Positions 47,901-58,900 of a stretch of 64,000 nt of DNA are shown here, piece after piece (positions within the stretch are counted from its first letter, which is position 1; each line of letters begins with the position of its first letter). Source of the stretch: Cantharellus purpuraceus. Taxonomy: Eukaryota; Basidiomycota; Agaricomycetes; Cantharellales; Hydnaceae. A model generated the notes under the pieces. That model saw only the letters and a list, made by a program, of their open reading frames with translations, made no database searches and had not been told where the DNA came from. The translations under genes and the position numbers were made by a program. The DNA lies in contig JALBUN010000001.1 in NCBI GenBank assembly GCA_025174535.1, forward strand, positions 806,001 to 870,000, written 5' to 3'.

Positions 47901-50006
47901 GACGCCCCTCCGATGAAGGCGGGGTGACCCGACGCGTACCATGACGGAGCCTTTCAGATCTGTCACAGGAGAATCCAGCTTGATTGGTAGGGAGTCAGCC
48001 CAGTGCTGCGTCCTTAGGCTCAAGAAGCCTGATCAACATGCGGTCCTCCGCGCGAGTGTGCGACGTAAAACAATACCGGTGCCTAGCTGGTGGCGCAGCT
48101 CCTTGAAATGTAAACGCACCAATCAATTATGTCTAGGAAAGGTTCTAGGTAGAGTCGGCCAAGAGCTGCTGTGTCTCACTTGAGACCTTGTTGTGCTGTG
48201 CTGTCTCTATGTATATGATATAGTGAAATAAAATAAAACAATGCAGGGTGCCCAGCGCAACTCAGAAACAATAAAACTCGGGAAAAATTACAATACAGGG
48301 CCGCATATGCACAGTCCATAGGAAAAGAGAAAGGCTTCAGTGCACGACTGCAGGCACCGTGCTCACACGGTGGCTTCTACTAACGGCCCTGCATGGCGCA
48401 CAGCCTGCCCATCGTGCCCACAATGATTAGGAGGCAGAAGAAGTACCGTTAGTAAGACCGTTTCCCTCATCAAAATCCCCACCGAACGACCGAGTATAAT
48501 GTATGATACCCGGCTGTGCGCTGTTCTCAAACATGGCATCGTCTTCCGAACCAAAAAAAAATGCAATAGGCACAAACAGCACCTGAGCCCGTTGCTGGCC
48601 GTCTCCGGTGTTGCTGCGATGCACCTGAAACAACGCACACAGCTAGTCCGCGGGCCATTCAGAGTCATGGTTGAGTCAGCGGAGCGGCAGTTGACCTTGT
48701 TGAAAGGGAAAAAAAAATAAAAACTCATCTGAACTCACACGTAGCATTTAGCGAACAACGATAATCATCATACCATAATATTATTTTCATCACGCTTATC
48801 TTTTGGCTCAACTGCAGAAGACCTGTCGCGCCTGACAGAGAAGCTCATATGAGAAAGTACTTGAATTCGCCAGCAAACGTCACTACAATTACGATAAACG
48901 TCTCGTTTTCAAGCACACAATCAGAAAAAAAAAACAGGGTGGATTGATTATATTTAGAACAGTGGCTGGAACGCCATCATTCGCAAGCAAGTTCTGTCCC
49001 TCGAATCACGTCTCAATCGATTATCGTTATTGTCGGCACCCTACCTACAACACCTCCGATGCCCTTCTCCTACGATAGACGATGGCCTGGCGCCCTCTCC
49101 GGTCTCCATGCCCTTTTCCTTCGTGCTTGCAAAGAAAAGGTCGGGACGGGAGGACGAACAAACGGCGGCGAGACATAAAATGACCACAAAAAAAAAAACA
49201 CCGGAAAGGAAAAAAGTACAGGAGGAAAAATAGGAGGTAACAGAAAAAAGGGGTGATTATACGCTACGTGGCTTGTGGACAATGATGAAACGGGATGGAT
49301 AGTGACAAGGAGCGTGATTCGATTGAAAGAGCACTTGACATGTTAGAGGAGAAATGGACACAGAACAGGAAAACACGGGCGCGATAAACGATGAAGGAGT
49401 AGGAAACAGGCAGTCTGCCCTTCCCCAGCCGGAGCCGAGATCCAAGCGACGTGAAGGAAATGGAAGCGTCCGTGATGTATGTATATAGAATGCCAATGCC
49501 ATGCGCGTCAACACTGGAACGTTGTACGCAGCAGAACAAAGACAAATACGTTATGTCGAGAATATTGGTGCGCATCGGTGTCGTAATAACCAAAATTCGA
49601 GGTAAGAAGTCTAGCGGGGCATGATGGGCGGAATCCGTGTAGACGTTGAATGACGGCAACGACGAGCGCGATAAGGTGGGTCTTGAGAACCGGGCGTGCT
49701 CCGACCGAGTCTTGGTCCTTCCACCGCATTCCACTCCCCACCAAACAGAAGGTGCTATACTTTCTTCTCCTCAAAAAAAAAAAACTCGACCAGCCCTCCC
49801 ACCACTCGACGACCGACGCCTGATGATGACACTCCAGCACTACACTTCCAAAACGACGACGACGACGACGATCTCCCGCGGCGTCCACCACACGACGTAC
49901 GTTCTTGGAGCAACCGAACCAACATCCCACCGCGACCGCAACCTGCCTAACCTTGATTTGGGGCAAGTCGAACCAGCCCAACAACGAACGAGTATGTCTG
50001 GCTCGT
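44942..50006. other. Five-kilobase gene-poor stretch
   Basis: No gene with a recognisable domain could be built on either strand. The open frames are short and uncorrelated with splice signals. One short minus frame at 48,427-48,633 looks more protein-like than the rest (FENSAQPGIIHYTRSFGGDF, ending GLTNGTSSAS), but it has no partner exon I can defend. C-, A- and T-homopolymers are present (46,370; 48,555; 48,920; 49,190; 49,770). No repeated element boundaries were found. Confidence 0.45.
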
Positions 50007-51235
50007 TTACCAAATCTCTCCTTCACGTCTAGCCCCACGCGTCCCAGCTGCGGCTGCAGCCTGCTGCTGCCGAGTCGCAGATCGGAGCCTAAATGTGGGG
50101 AGTACGAATGGTCAGCGGGGAAAACAGAGTAATAGATGGAAATGTCGGCACCTACATCCTGTCGTTCTTGGGCTCCTCGTCTTCTTGAACTACCTTGCGT
50201 CGCCCTTTGCTGGTGCCGGCACTGGCGTCGTCCTGTCCAGCACGTTGCACGCTCCAGTCAAACACGTAGTCGTACTGGTAGCCCTCACGGACGAACAAGT
50301 CCCTGAAGAGCTTGCGGAGGTAAGAGTAGTCAGGCTTGTCATCGAAACGAAGGGCACGGCAGTAGTTGAGGAAGATCCCGAACTCGTTGGGGAAGCCGCG
50401 GCAAAGAAGATCCGTGGGAGTTGTCATCTTCTTTTCCATGATACGATCGTACTTTTGCTTCTTGGTTGCAGCCTTGAGTCCCTGCCAAGGGAGAGCACCG
50501 CGAAGAAAGTACATGAGCACGTACGCAAGAGACTCGAGGTCGTCGCGCCTAGCTTGTTCGACGCCCAGGTGGGTGTTGATAGATGTGTAGCGGGCTGTAC
50601 CGGTAAGATTCTTATTCTCGCGGTAAGGGATGTGGAGATGAGTCTTGGGATCACGGAATTTTTTAGCGAGACCAAAATCGATAACGTTCACTTGATTGCC
50701 ACGTTTTCCGATGCCCATGAGGAAGTTGTCGGGTTTAATGTCTCGGTGGATGAAGTTTCGGGAGTGAATGTACTCGACGCGGGAAATCTGAGTGAGTGGT
50801 CAGAAGGTATGACTTATTTCATATCGGAGAACATCTACGTACGAGTTGGTCCGCGAGTAAAAGTACAGTCTTCAGGGAGAATTTTCGGTGGCAAAAATTG
50901 AACAAATCCTCCAAGCTGGGGCCAAGGAGATCCAAGACCATCGCATTGTAGTCGCATTCGGTGCCGAACCATCTAACGAAAGGGACGCCAACGCCGCCGG
51001 CCAAGGTTTTGTACACTTTACTCTCGTACTCCAGCTGGGGATGCTTGGCCTTCACAGACTCTAACTTGATAGCGACCTCTTCACCTGAGATGATGTTGAC
51101 ACCCAGGTAGATATCGCCTGCCACGACGTCAGGTGGCAAAGAAAAAGGAGAAAAACAACAATGAAGGTGCTCACCGAAAGAGCCTGATCCGATTTTCTTC
51201 CCCAACCTGTACTTGCCTCCGACTCTGAGGTCCAT
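50007..51235 (-). CDS. HRR25: Casein kinase 1, HRR25/CK1-delta class
   Basis: The gene starts [20 protein letters not shown] at 51,235. Kinase signatures of the CK1 family are all present: the Gly loop, [54 protein letters not shown] and [14 protein letters not shown], in which SIN replaces APE as in all CK1 enzymes. [10 protein letters not shown] and the C-lobe [11 protein letters not shown] follow. A last intron (GTAGGT...ATTTAG) leads to a short Gln/Ala tail ending GARREGEIW. No C-terminal Cys-Cys prenylation or palmitoylation motif is seen, so it belongs with Hrr25/Hhp1/CK1-delta and not the membrane Yck group. Roles known for that class include ribosome maturation, vesicle traffic, meiosis and DNA repair. 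Confidence 0.93.
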
Positions 51236-53325
51236 TCTGCTTGAAGTTTGGTCGGCCGTGATGGGCAAATTGTGTATGGGGGATCTAAAAGGAAGTGCAG
51301 TGAGTGGTGGTGCAGGGAGAGGGGCTTTTATAGAAAAAGGAAGGCGGTGGCCAGTGATGGGAATCAGGTGGTGTGTGGACACGTTTTCAGGCTGGGCACG
51401 GCGTGGGTGGCGCCATGTTTTATAAGAGGATAGGAAGGAAAGAGGAAGGGAGTAGAAAAGGAAAAAAACCTACAAGTATGGCTGTGGGTGGTGACTGGAA
51501 GGGGGAAGAAGGTGAGGGCTGTGAACAAGGAGCTTTTCACACGACTCCCCTTACTCAGTTAACAATTGACCCTCCGCTCCAGCGTCTGTATCCCTTGTAC
51601 CACACCGACTCCGGCCATAATTGCCTGCTGGCGCTCGTCCGTTTTCAAACAGAATGCGGAACCCATGCCTTTCCAAACGTAACATTCGCATCCTCTCTTC
51701 CTTTCCCTGACCACGTCACCCCCCTGATCAAATACTCGAATCGGAACACGCTGTACTCGCATTTTCCTCGCATATCACCTGCCTGTTCTTGTCTCACCTA
51801 CTCGCCTAGGGCCCACGTTTCGCCTGTTTGATTACGCACATACTTCTGATCCCAACGGATGACCTAATGTGCTATCTCGCATCCCATCAAGGAGTCAGAA
51901 GCAGGTACTGCAGCAGATATTCTCAGGCCCAACGGGCTCATTCTATAGCGCTAGAGCCACCTGATACCAATTTGATTTCTGTCTGGCTTCCCCTTTTGCG
52001 CAGCTATGGATACGTCCTGTGCTTCTTGGCATATCGCACCTCTCTCAGCCCTGCGTCTGGCCTAAGCACGCCACCGGCATATATTGCCCACCCAGTTGCT
52101 GCCCGGGGCGTCCAAAGATGAACCTTTTAAGCCTGTCACAAAATGTCAACGGGGCGTGTAATTCCTGACTCGGTTCGTTCGCGGTCTTGTCAAAGGCTCA
52201 CGATGTAAGGGACTGAATGAATGTATGGCTGCGTGTGGACTTGTCAACTTCGCGCCATTCATTTGAAGCTTCTCGATGCGATATCAACCCCGCTCCAGCA
52301 GCTACATTCATCTCGAATTGTATTCGGCCCGGGGATGAAGGACTTCCATCTAAGACGATCAATGCTCCCTAGGCCAAGCGTTTACGTTGGCATGACCTAG
52401 GCAGCTCTTACGATTGGGTTCCTGCCATGACTTTGCTCCGCTGGATGCTGCATTAAGAATCCCCACCTTTCTGGGTCGTGCAGACTATGAGCGCTCCGCC
52501 TTGACATGCCGAAGGTGGAGTTATTTCATGAAATCAACCTAGAACGTTAAGCTCATACCCTATAATGGGCAAAATAACGCTGTGAAAGCAAGCATTCAAG
52601 TGGTCGCTTTGGAGAGCAGCTCGTATGCCTTCCGAACATAATTCATACCTGTCTGAACATTACGAAGCGGGCAACGTGTCTCAGAACAGACACTTCCGTA
52701 GCCAATATCGGTGTCGTGCAAAGTGTATTGTCATGATGATCCAGGAACCCCGATCAAACCTTATAAGCTGGTGAATGAGTCGACAACCCGTGCGACCCCG
52801 CGTTTGGCTAATTTCAAACGCTGGCACATCAGTTGATGTCAAACTTGGGAGATCACTCTGCACGAAGTCACTGCGTACCAAGCTCATGACGAAAGGGTTC
52901 TGTGACATTATGATTGAGTATAGTAGAAAACTAGGCCCGCGCAATTCTTGATATACTGAATGGTTTCCACATTTATGTGGGTAGACCATAGCTTTTTTGG
53001 GTCGTGCTGATAGGCAACCCTTTCCTGAAGAAATGTGCCTCCTCACTAGTTCCTCTCCTACACAAATGTCTTACTGTGATCATCAAGCTTAACTATTTTC
53101 CCAAGGTATGGAGAACCTGGAAAACCATTGTGCCCAGACAGGTGTATGCACTAAGTCTGTTGAGGCAGAGCTTTGGAGTTGGAGTTGGGGTTGAGGGTGG
53201 TTGGATCACACTTGGCTTCAGCTTACATGCACCCTCAGTATTACCTGTTGTCATGGATCAAGACTGTCTCCCCTGATCACTGAGCTGCAAACAGATTGTT
53301 CACTTTGCAAAGGCTTGGCTTGTTG
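51236..53325. other. Intergenic region upstream of CK1
   Basis: About 2 kb. The left part holds the CK1 promoter. No coding, RNA or repeat signal was found between 52,140 and 53,300; this is the border between euchromatin and the retrotransposon nest. Confidence 0.5.
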
Positions 53326-53943
53326 TTACTTCCTGTAACACCAAGTCTGATCTCTGGGCTCCATCTCCACCTCTGTCATCTCCACCTCCATCATCTCCAC
53401 CTCTGTCAACTCCATTCCCAACAACCCTGAACTCCATTATTGTTCTCTTTATAAGTAGTTTCTGGTTATGGGTTACAACAAACCATCATCTTTTATATTG
53501 CTTAGTATTAGTCTGGACTTTGGTCCAAACTCCAAACTCCTTTCCATGTTGTACTCCATATCCATCTTATTGTTCTCTCACTTTAGTTTTATCATTCAAT
53601 TCTTCACATACTTATATGGGCTATTCTCTGTATGTTACAGCAGTTTGTATATTGACTAAGCTTGACCTCTATCTTCTTGGTTGCTAGCTTCTTGACAAGT
53701 ATCTTCTTGACAAGTCAAACTCCAGATCCTTGATCCAACTCTGTACTCCAAATTCCAAAATATTGGACCAACAATCTGAGGGGGCACAACACATAAGTTG
53801 AAGCCAAGTCCACTCAATCTGACTCAATAGTTATTGCTCTGTTCTGTCTCTGGTTGAACTGGAACAGTAAAGTCCCCTCTCCTTTTATCACTAGCATCCA
53901 AACTCTGGTTGCTCCTTTGAACCCCATGTAGCAGCCTTTAACA
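53326..53943 (+). repeat. LTR of an older Gypsy element (5' copy), inferred
   Basis: The right end is well defined: ...CCTTTAACA directly followed by GTATATATGAACTT, the same junction style as the younger element (GTGTAACA then GTATATTTGAACTG). The left end, TGTTACTTCC at 53,326, is chosen because TGTTA mirrors TAACA; it is less sure. A TATA-like TTTATAAG lies near 53,450. Confidence 0.55.
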
Positions 53944-54232
53944 GTATATATGAACTTACACCCTTGATTGTCATGCCCCCCTGAAGTACTCAAACCTCCA
54001 TCTGAGTGGGAGTACCACCCACCACCATCAAAAAAAGTCCCTGGAAAAGCCCCAGCCTCTGATCATGAGCTCAAGGCTGAACTCCAGGAAGGCACTCTTC
54101 CAGCCAATCCCTCATCTGTCCCCATCCCTAACCTTGCAGAAGCCCTCAGCATGTTGGCTAATTCCATATCATCTCCAAAGAAGCCCTCAGCATGTTGGCT
54201 AATTTCATATCATCTCCAAAGAAGTCCTCTGC
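53944..54232 (+). pseudogene. Gag N-terminal fragment of the older Gypsy element
   Basis: Starts after the older LTR. SSVPIPNLAEALSMLANSIS parallels PPSPNLAQAISLLTSSIH in the younger Gag. A 41-bp tandem duplication (54139-54179 and 54180-54220) shifts the frame. The fragment stops where the younger element inserted; the gag frame resumes at 62,903 (AQTKVQEPDTF). Confidence 0.7.
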
Positions 54233-54759
54233 TGTTATGACTATATTCATTAATGCCCAGATCCCCATCCAATCCATTCAGATCCCCACACATATGAAAT
54301 CTATACTCCATTTGGAAACCGTCACATCTCCATTTATCTGTCCGATTGTCACCGCCCATCTCGCCCATCCATCTCCGGTTCCGATTGATGTATCAGCATC
54401 ACCATAGGAACCCAGACATCCGTCCCCATTGGACTCAGACATACTCATGTAAGGCCATCGGCCTTGGAGACCCATCACTGGAGTAATTATTATTAGATTT
54501 CAAATATGTATTTAAGCTGCCTGACTGGGGACCTCTTCCCCAGTTCGAATATCGAATCACGCCTAGTTCCTAAGTCCAATCCTAACTATCTAAGTTGTAC
54601 TCCATCTCTGAAATCTTGGACACTGGTATTAGTGAGGGTGCAGCACATAAGCTGAAGCCAAGTCCGTTCCAACCCCCATGACGTACCCTGACTCCCTCTC
54701 CGACTCTGACCCAACCTCCAACCCAAACCCTGACCCCCAATTGGACCTAGTGTGTAACA
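54233..54759 (+). repeat. 5' LTR of the chromovirus
   Basis: 527 bp, ends TGTTA/TAACA. A TATA-like TATTTAAG at 54509-54516 lies 32 bp before CAGTTCGAATAT (54541), the probable start of R. The copy is 12 bp longer than the 3' LTR near its end. Confidence 0.92.
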
Positions 54760-54773
54760 GTATATTTGAACTG
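54760..54773 (+). other. Probable primer-binding site (self-priming type)
   Basis: Directly after the LTR stands GTATATTTGAACTG. It does not begin with TGG, so it is not a normal tRNA 3'-end site. Twelve bases (54762-54773) can pair with 54541-54552, the presumed 5' end of the transcript: eleven Watson-Crick pairs and one G-U. Confidence 0.55.
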
Positions 54774-55924
54774 CCATACTCACTCCTACCAATGCCACGA
54801 TCCACCACCAATTCCGAACACACATGAACCGTTGAGGTGCCCACTCCCAGCATAGACACCATCCCCGAGGTCGTTGAAGAACCGACAGACCATATAGAGG
54901 CCGTCAATGAAGAGGACGACACCCCACCCTCCCCAAATCTGGCGCAAGCCATCTCCCTGCTCACCAGCAGCATCCATACCCCACAAGCCCCTAAGTCCTG
55001 GACCAAGGTCTGGGAACCCAACCCATTTGATGACTCCGATCCGCGAAAGCTCCAGCTGTTCTTGGTGCAATGCCGGTTGAATTTCCATGACCGCCCCGAC
55101 ACATTCACATCTGATCGGGCAAAGGTCACCTTCGCCATGTCCTATCTCAAGGGCACCGCACTGGACTACTTTGAGCCAGCGCTCATGGACGACTCCAATG
55201 ACCCAATATGGTCAGAAGACTACTCCGACTTCATCTCTGAACTTCAGACCAATTTCAGTCCTTACAACCCCGAGGCTGATGCCAAGAATGAACTCGATCA
55301 ACTTCAGATGAAGGAAAATCACAAAATTGCAAAATACATTGTGAGTTTCCAGCAGCTAGCTCCAAAAGTCCAATGGGGCGACGCCACACTCCAATGCCAA
55401 TTTTACGTTGGTCTCCCATCCTGCATCAAGGATGAGATATCACATGTCAGTAAGCCAGATACTTTGGTAAACCTTTGCAAGCTCGCCCAATCCATCGATG
55501 CCCGTTATTGGGAACATCAATCCAAGGCCTCCCATGAAAATTTGGCTAACAACAAATCAGACAAATCGTCAGACAAGACCCCAAAGTCCAACAAGGGGTC
55601 CGATAAGAAGACCACCACCAACTCAGGCCAGAAGTCAAACACTGGTAATGCTGCCGCTTCTGGTTCCGGTCAGAACAACTCTGGAACCGGCAATAGCTCC
55701 AGAGCTTGCAAGAGCACTTCGGACCTCTCCACCAAGCTGGGGAAGGATGGAAAACTTACCCAGCAGGAACGCCAGCGCCGCATGGACAACAACCTCTGTC
55801 TTTTCTGCAGAAAACCTGGCCACCAAGCCAAGGATTGCAACAAGGCAACCTCGTCTGCAGCAAAGGCAAAGGGCCATGCTTCCAATGCCACAACAGACAA
55901 GTCTGACGCCAAAGTGATGGACCC

Positions 55925-55931
55925 AAAAAAA
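55925..55931 (+). promoter_or_regulatory. Slippery heptamer A-AAA-AAA at the gag stop
   Basis: Seven A residues are read in gag frame as (CC)A-AAA-AAA and are followed at once by the stop TAG. The protease frame is the -1 frame and is open through this point. This is the canonical layout for programmed -1 frameshifting. Confidence 0.65.
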
Positions 55932-58900
55932 TAGTAAGCAGTCCTATAGCCTCCGTACAGGCTGAGGGCTGCATTGGTACTCCCCATACGACAAATGAGG
56001 TCCACCTGAACGCATCCACTCTTTCCCACTCTGACTCCCTTACCCTCCTCATCTACTCCGACTCCATTCCCGATACCACTATCCAAGCACTAATTGATTC
56101 TGGTTCTACTCACTGTTTCCTTGATTCCTCTTTTTCTGATTTACATAAACTCCATACATACACCATAACTCCGATATCACTCCGATTATTTGATGGCACT
56201 GCTAACGCTGTTATTTCACAAGAAATAGATCTGTCTATCCGTTTTTCTGTTGGAGAAATCCAGAAACTTACATTCTATGTTACTCCGCTTGACTCCAGCT
56301 GTTCTGTGGTTCTCGGACATAATTGGCTCACCTGCTACAATCCGTTGATTGACTGGGCATTGGGCCATATCACATTCTGTTCCCCAGTACAGGCTGTGTC
56401 ATTCCTGATGTCACCAGCAACTTTAGGTGCGAAATTATCTTCCGCCTCCGCTGACTCTGCTCCAATAGATACTCTGCCTACCCCTCTGTCTATATCAATG
56501 GTGGACGCTATGATCTTCACCAGACTAAGCAAACTGGATGGCTCTCACACGTTCCAGGTTCACCTCTCTGATCCAATGTTCCTCACTGCCTGTTCCACCC
56601 GATCAACTCCACCAGACCTATCTATGGTTCCTAAGGAGTATCATGAGTTCGCCAACGTGTTCAGTGTAAAGCCAACTCCCTAGTGGAACACCGACCATAC
56701 AATCTCAAGATTGAGTTGAATGACAACTCCATCCCTCCACTTGGCCCTATCTACTCGCTATCCCAAAAAGAGCTACTGGCTCTCCAAACATTCATAGATG
56801 AGAACTTGGCCACGGGCTTCATCCGCCCATCCCTATCCCTCCATGGAACTCTGGTTCTATTTGTCCACAAAAAGGACAGATCACTCCGCCTATGCATTGA
56901 CTTCCGTGGACTTAACAAGATCACCAAGAAAGACCGATACCCAATACCCTGCACCATGGACCTACTCAAGAGTCCTCGAAAGGCTAAGATCTATTCCAAA
57001 ATAGATCTCTGACATGCCTACCATCTAGTCCGCATCCAAGAAGGCGATGAGTGGAAAATGACTTTCTGCACTTGATATGGATCTTTCGAATGGTGCGTCA
57101 TGCCCTTTGGACTAACCAATGCTCTGGCCGCTTTCCAGAGGTTCATGAATGATACCTTCACCAACCTCCTTGATGTGACCGTCCTCGTTTACTTAGATGA
57201 CATTTTAGTATATTCGGATAATGAAGAAGAGCATCAGACCCATATCCGAGAGGTACTCTGACGTCTCCGAAAACATGGCCTCTTCACCTGTGCTGACAAA
57301 TGCGAATTCCACTCCGACTCAGTCAAGTATCTAGGCTATATCCTCTCCCCGGCAGGACTGACAATGTCCAATGACAAAATCAAAGCCATACAGGAATGGC
57401 CAGAACTGCAGAAAGTCAAAGATGTACAGTCCTTCCTGGGGTTCACCAACTTCTACCACCGCTTCATTTACAGCTACTCTGATATCACTGTTCTGCTCAC
57501 CTGACTTACTAGGAAGGGTACCCAATGGAATTTCACTGATGAATGTAGACAGAGCTTTGAGACCTTGAAGAAGGCCTTTACTTCCGCTCCAATACTGACT
57601 CATTGGGTTCCAGATGCTCCTATCCTATTAGAGACTGATGCCTCTGACTATGCACTTGCCATGATCCTGTCCATCCGATTGCTTTTCACTCATGTACATT
57701 TACGCCCCCCGAACTGAACTATGACGTCCATGACAAAGAGCTCCTTGCCATATATGAAGCCTTCCAGATATAGAGACACTACCTCAAAGGCCCCTCTGAT
57801 CTGGTGGACATCATAACAGACCACAAGAACTTGTAATACTTCTCAACAACGAAACTACTCACCTGGAGACAAGTCCAATGGTCTGAATACCTGTCTCAGT
57901 TCAACCTCGTTATCCGTTTCCGTCCTGGTTGACTTGGAGCAAAGCCCAATGCATTAACTATACGCTGGGACATCTACCCTAAAGAGGGGAGTAGTGACTA
58001 TGCCACTGTAAACCCACACAACTTTTGTCCTGTGTTCACTAACGAGCAGCTGGCATCATCCCTACAGGCATCCACCCTTATGACTCCCACCCTCTGAGCT
58101 GTCACCATTATGGATATCAACCAACTCCGCTCCGACATCCGCTCATCACTCCGATCTAATCCTGTTGCAGTTAAACACTTGGACAACCCTTCTGATCTGA
58201 AGTGGTCACTTGACCCCGAAGGACACCTCTGACACAACAACCAGATATATGTCCCCGACACCAATGGTCTCCAACTCCGAGTTTTGCAGTATTACCATGA
58301 TCACCTGATCTCCGGCCATTTCAGGCAAAATCGCACACAAGGGTTAATCCAATGAGACTACATATGGCCAAATATGTGAGAATACATTCAACACTACTGT
58401 AACTCTTGTACCACCTGTATGCGCTCAAAATCGCAAAGGCACAAACCCTATGGAACGCTTAAGCAACTTCTGGTCCCAGAGCAACCATGGAACTCCATCT
58501 CCATGGATTTCATAGAGAAACTCCCCCCATCGCTCAGATATGACACCATACTTGTGATTGTCGACAGGTTCACTAAACAGTCACTATTCATTCCAACGCA
58601 TGACACCATCACCTCCGCCTCACTAGCTAAGTTGTTTGTTCTCCATGTATTTCCTAAACACAGAGTCCCATCGCATGTCACATCCGATCGGGGCTTGGAG
58701 TTCGTCTCCTCCTTCTTCTGCACATTAGGAAAGGCTCTTGACATGAAGGTTCATTTCACCTCTGGATACCATCCTGAAGGAGATGGACAAATGGAACGAA
58801 TGAATCAGTCCCTGGAACAATATCTCTGTCAAGAATTTATTCAAGTACTATTACGACCTATTGGAGTAAGAAGGGGGAGTTTTATGATAGAAAAGTTGTG

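Larger units (their letters stand above)
54678..55934 (+). pseudogene. gag: Gag of the chromovirus
   Basis: The frame opens at an ATG inside the LTR (54678, MTYPDSLSDSDPTSN), crosses the LTR end and primer site, meets a TGA at 54825, and is then open to TAG at 55932. Capsid-like sequence includes PNPFDDSDPRKLQLFLVQC, KVTFAMSYLKGTALDYFEP, and LQTNFSPYNPEADAKNELDQ. After a Ser/Asn/Lys-rich linker comes a retroviral zinc knuckle, CLFCRKPGHQAKDC (C-x2-C-x4-H-x4-C), which binds genomic RNA. The downstream body of Gag is intact, so only one stop separates it from a complete reading frame. An alternative is a start after 54825. Confidence 0.82.

Noticed and set aside
50095..50901. 268-codon plus-strand ORF
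   Set aside because: Exactly antisense to conserved casein kinase 1 exons; no independent features.
54629..55138. 169-codon minus-strand ORF across the LTR and gag
   Set aside because: Opposite strand of a well-supported gag; no motif, and not matched in the 3' LTR context.
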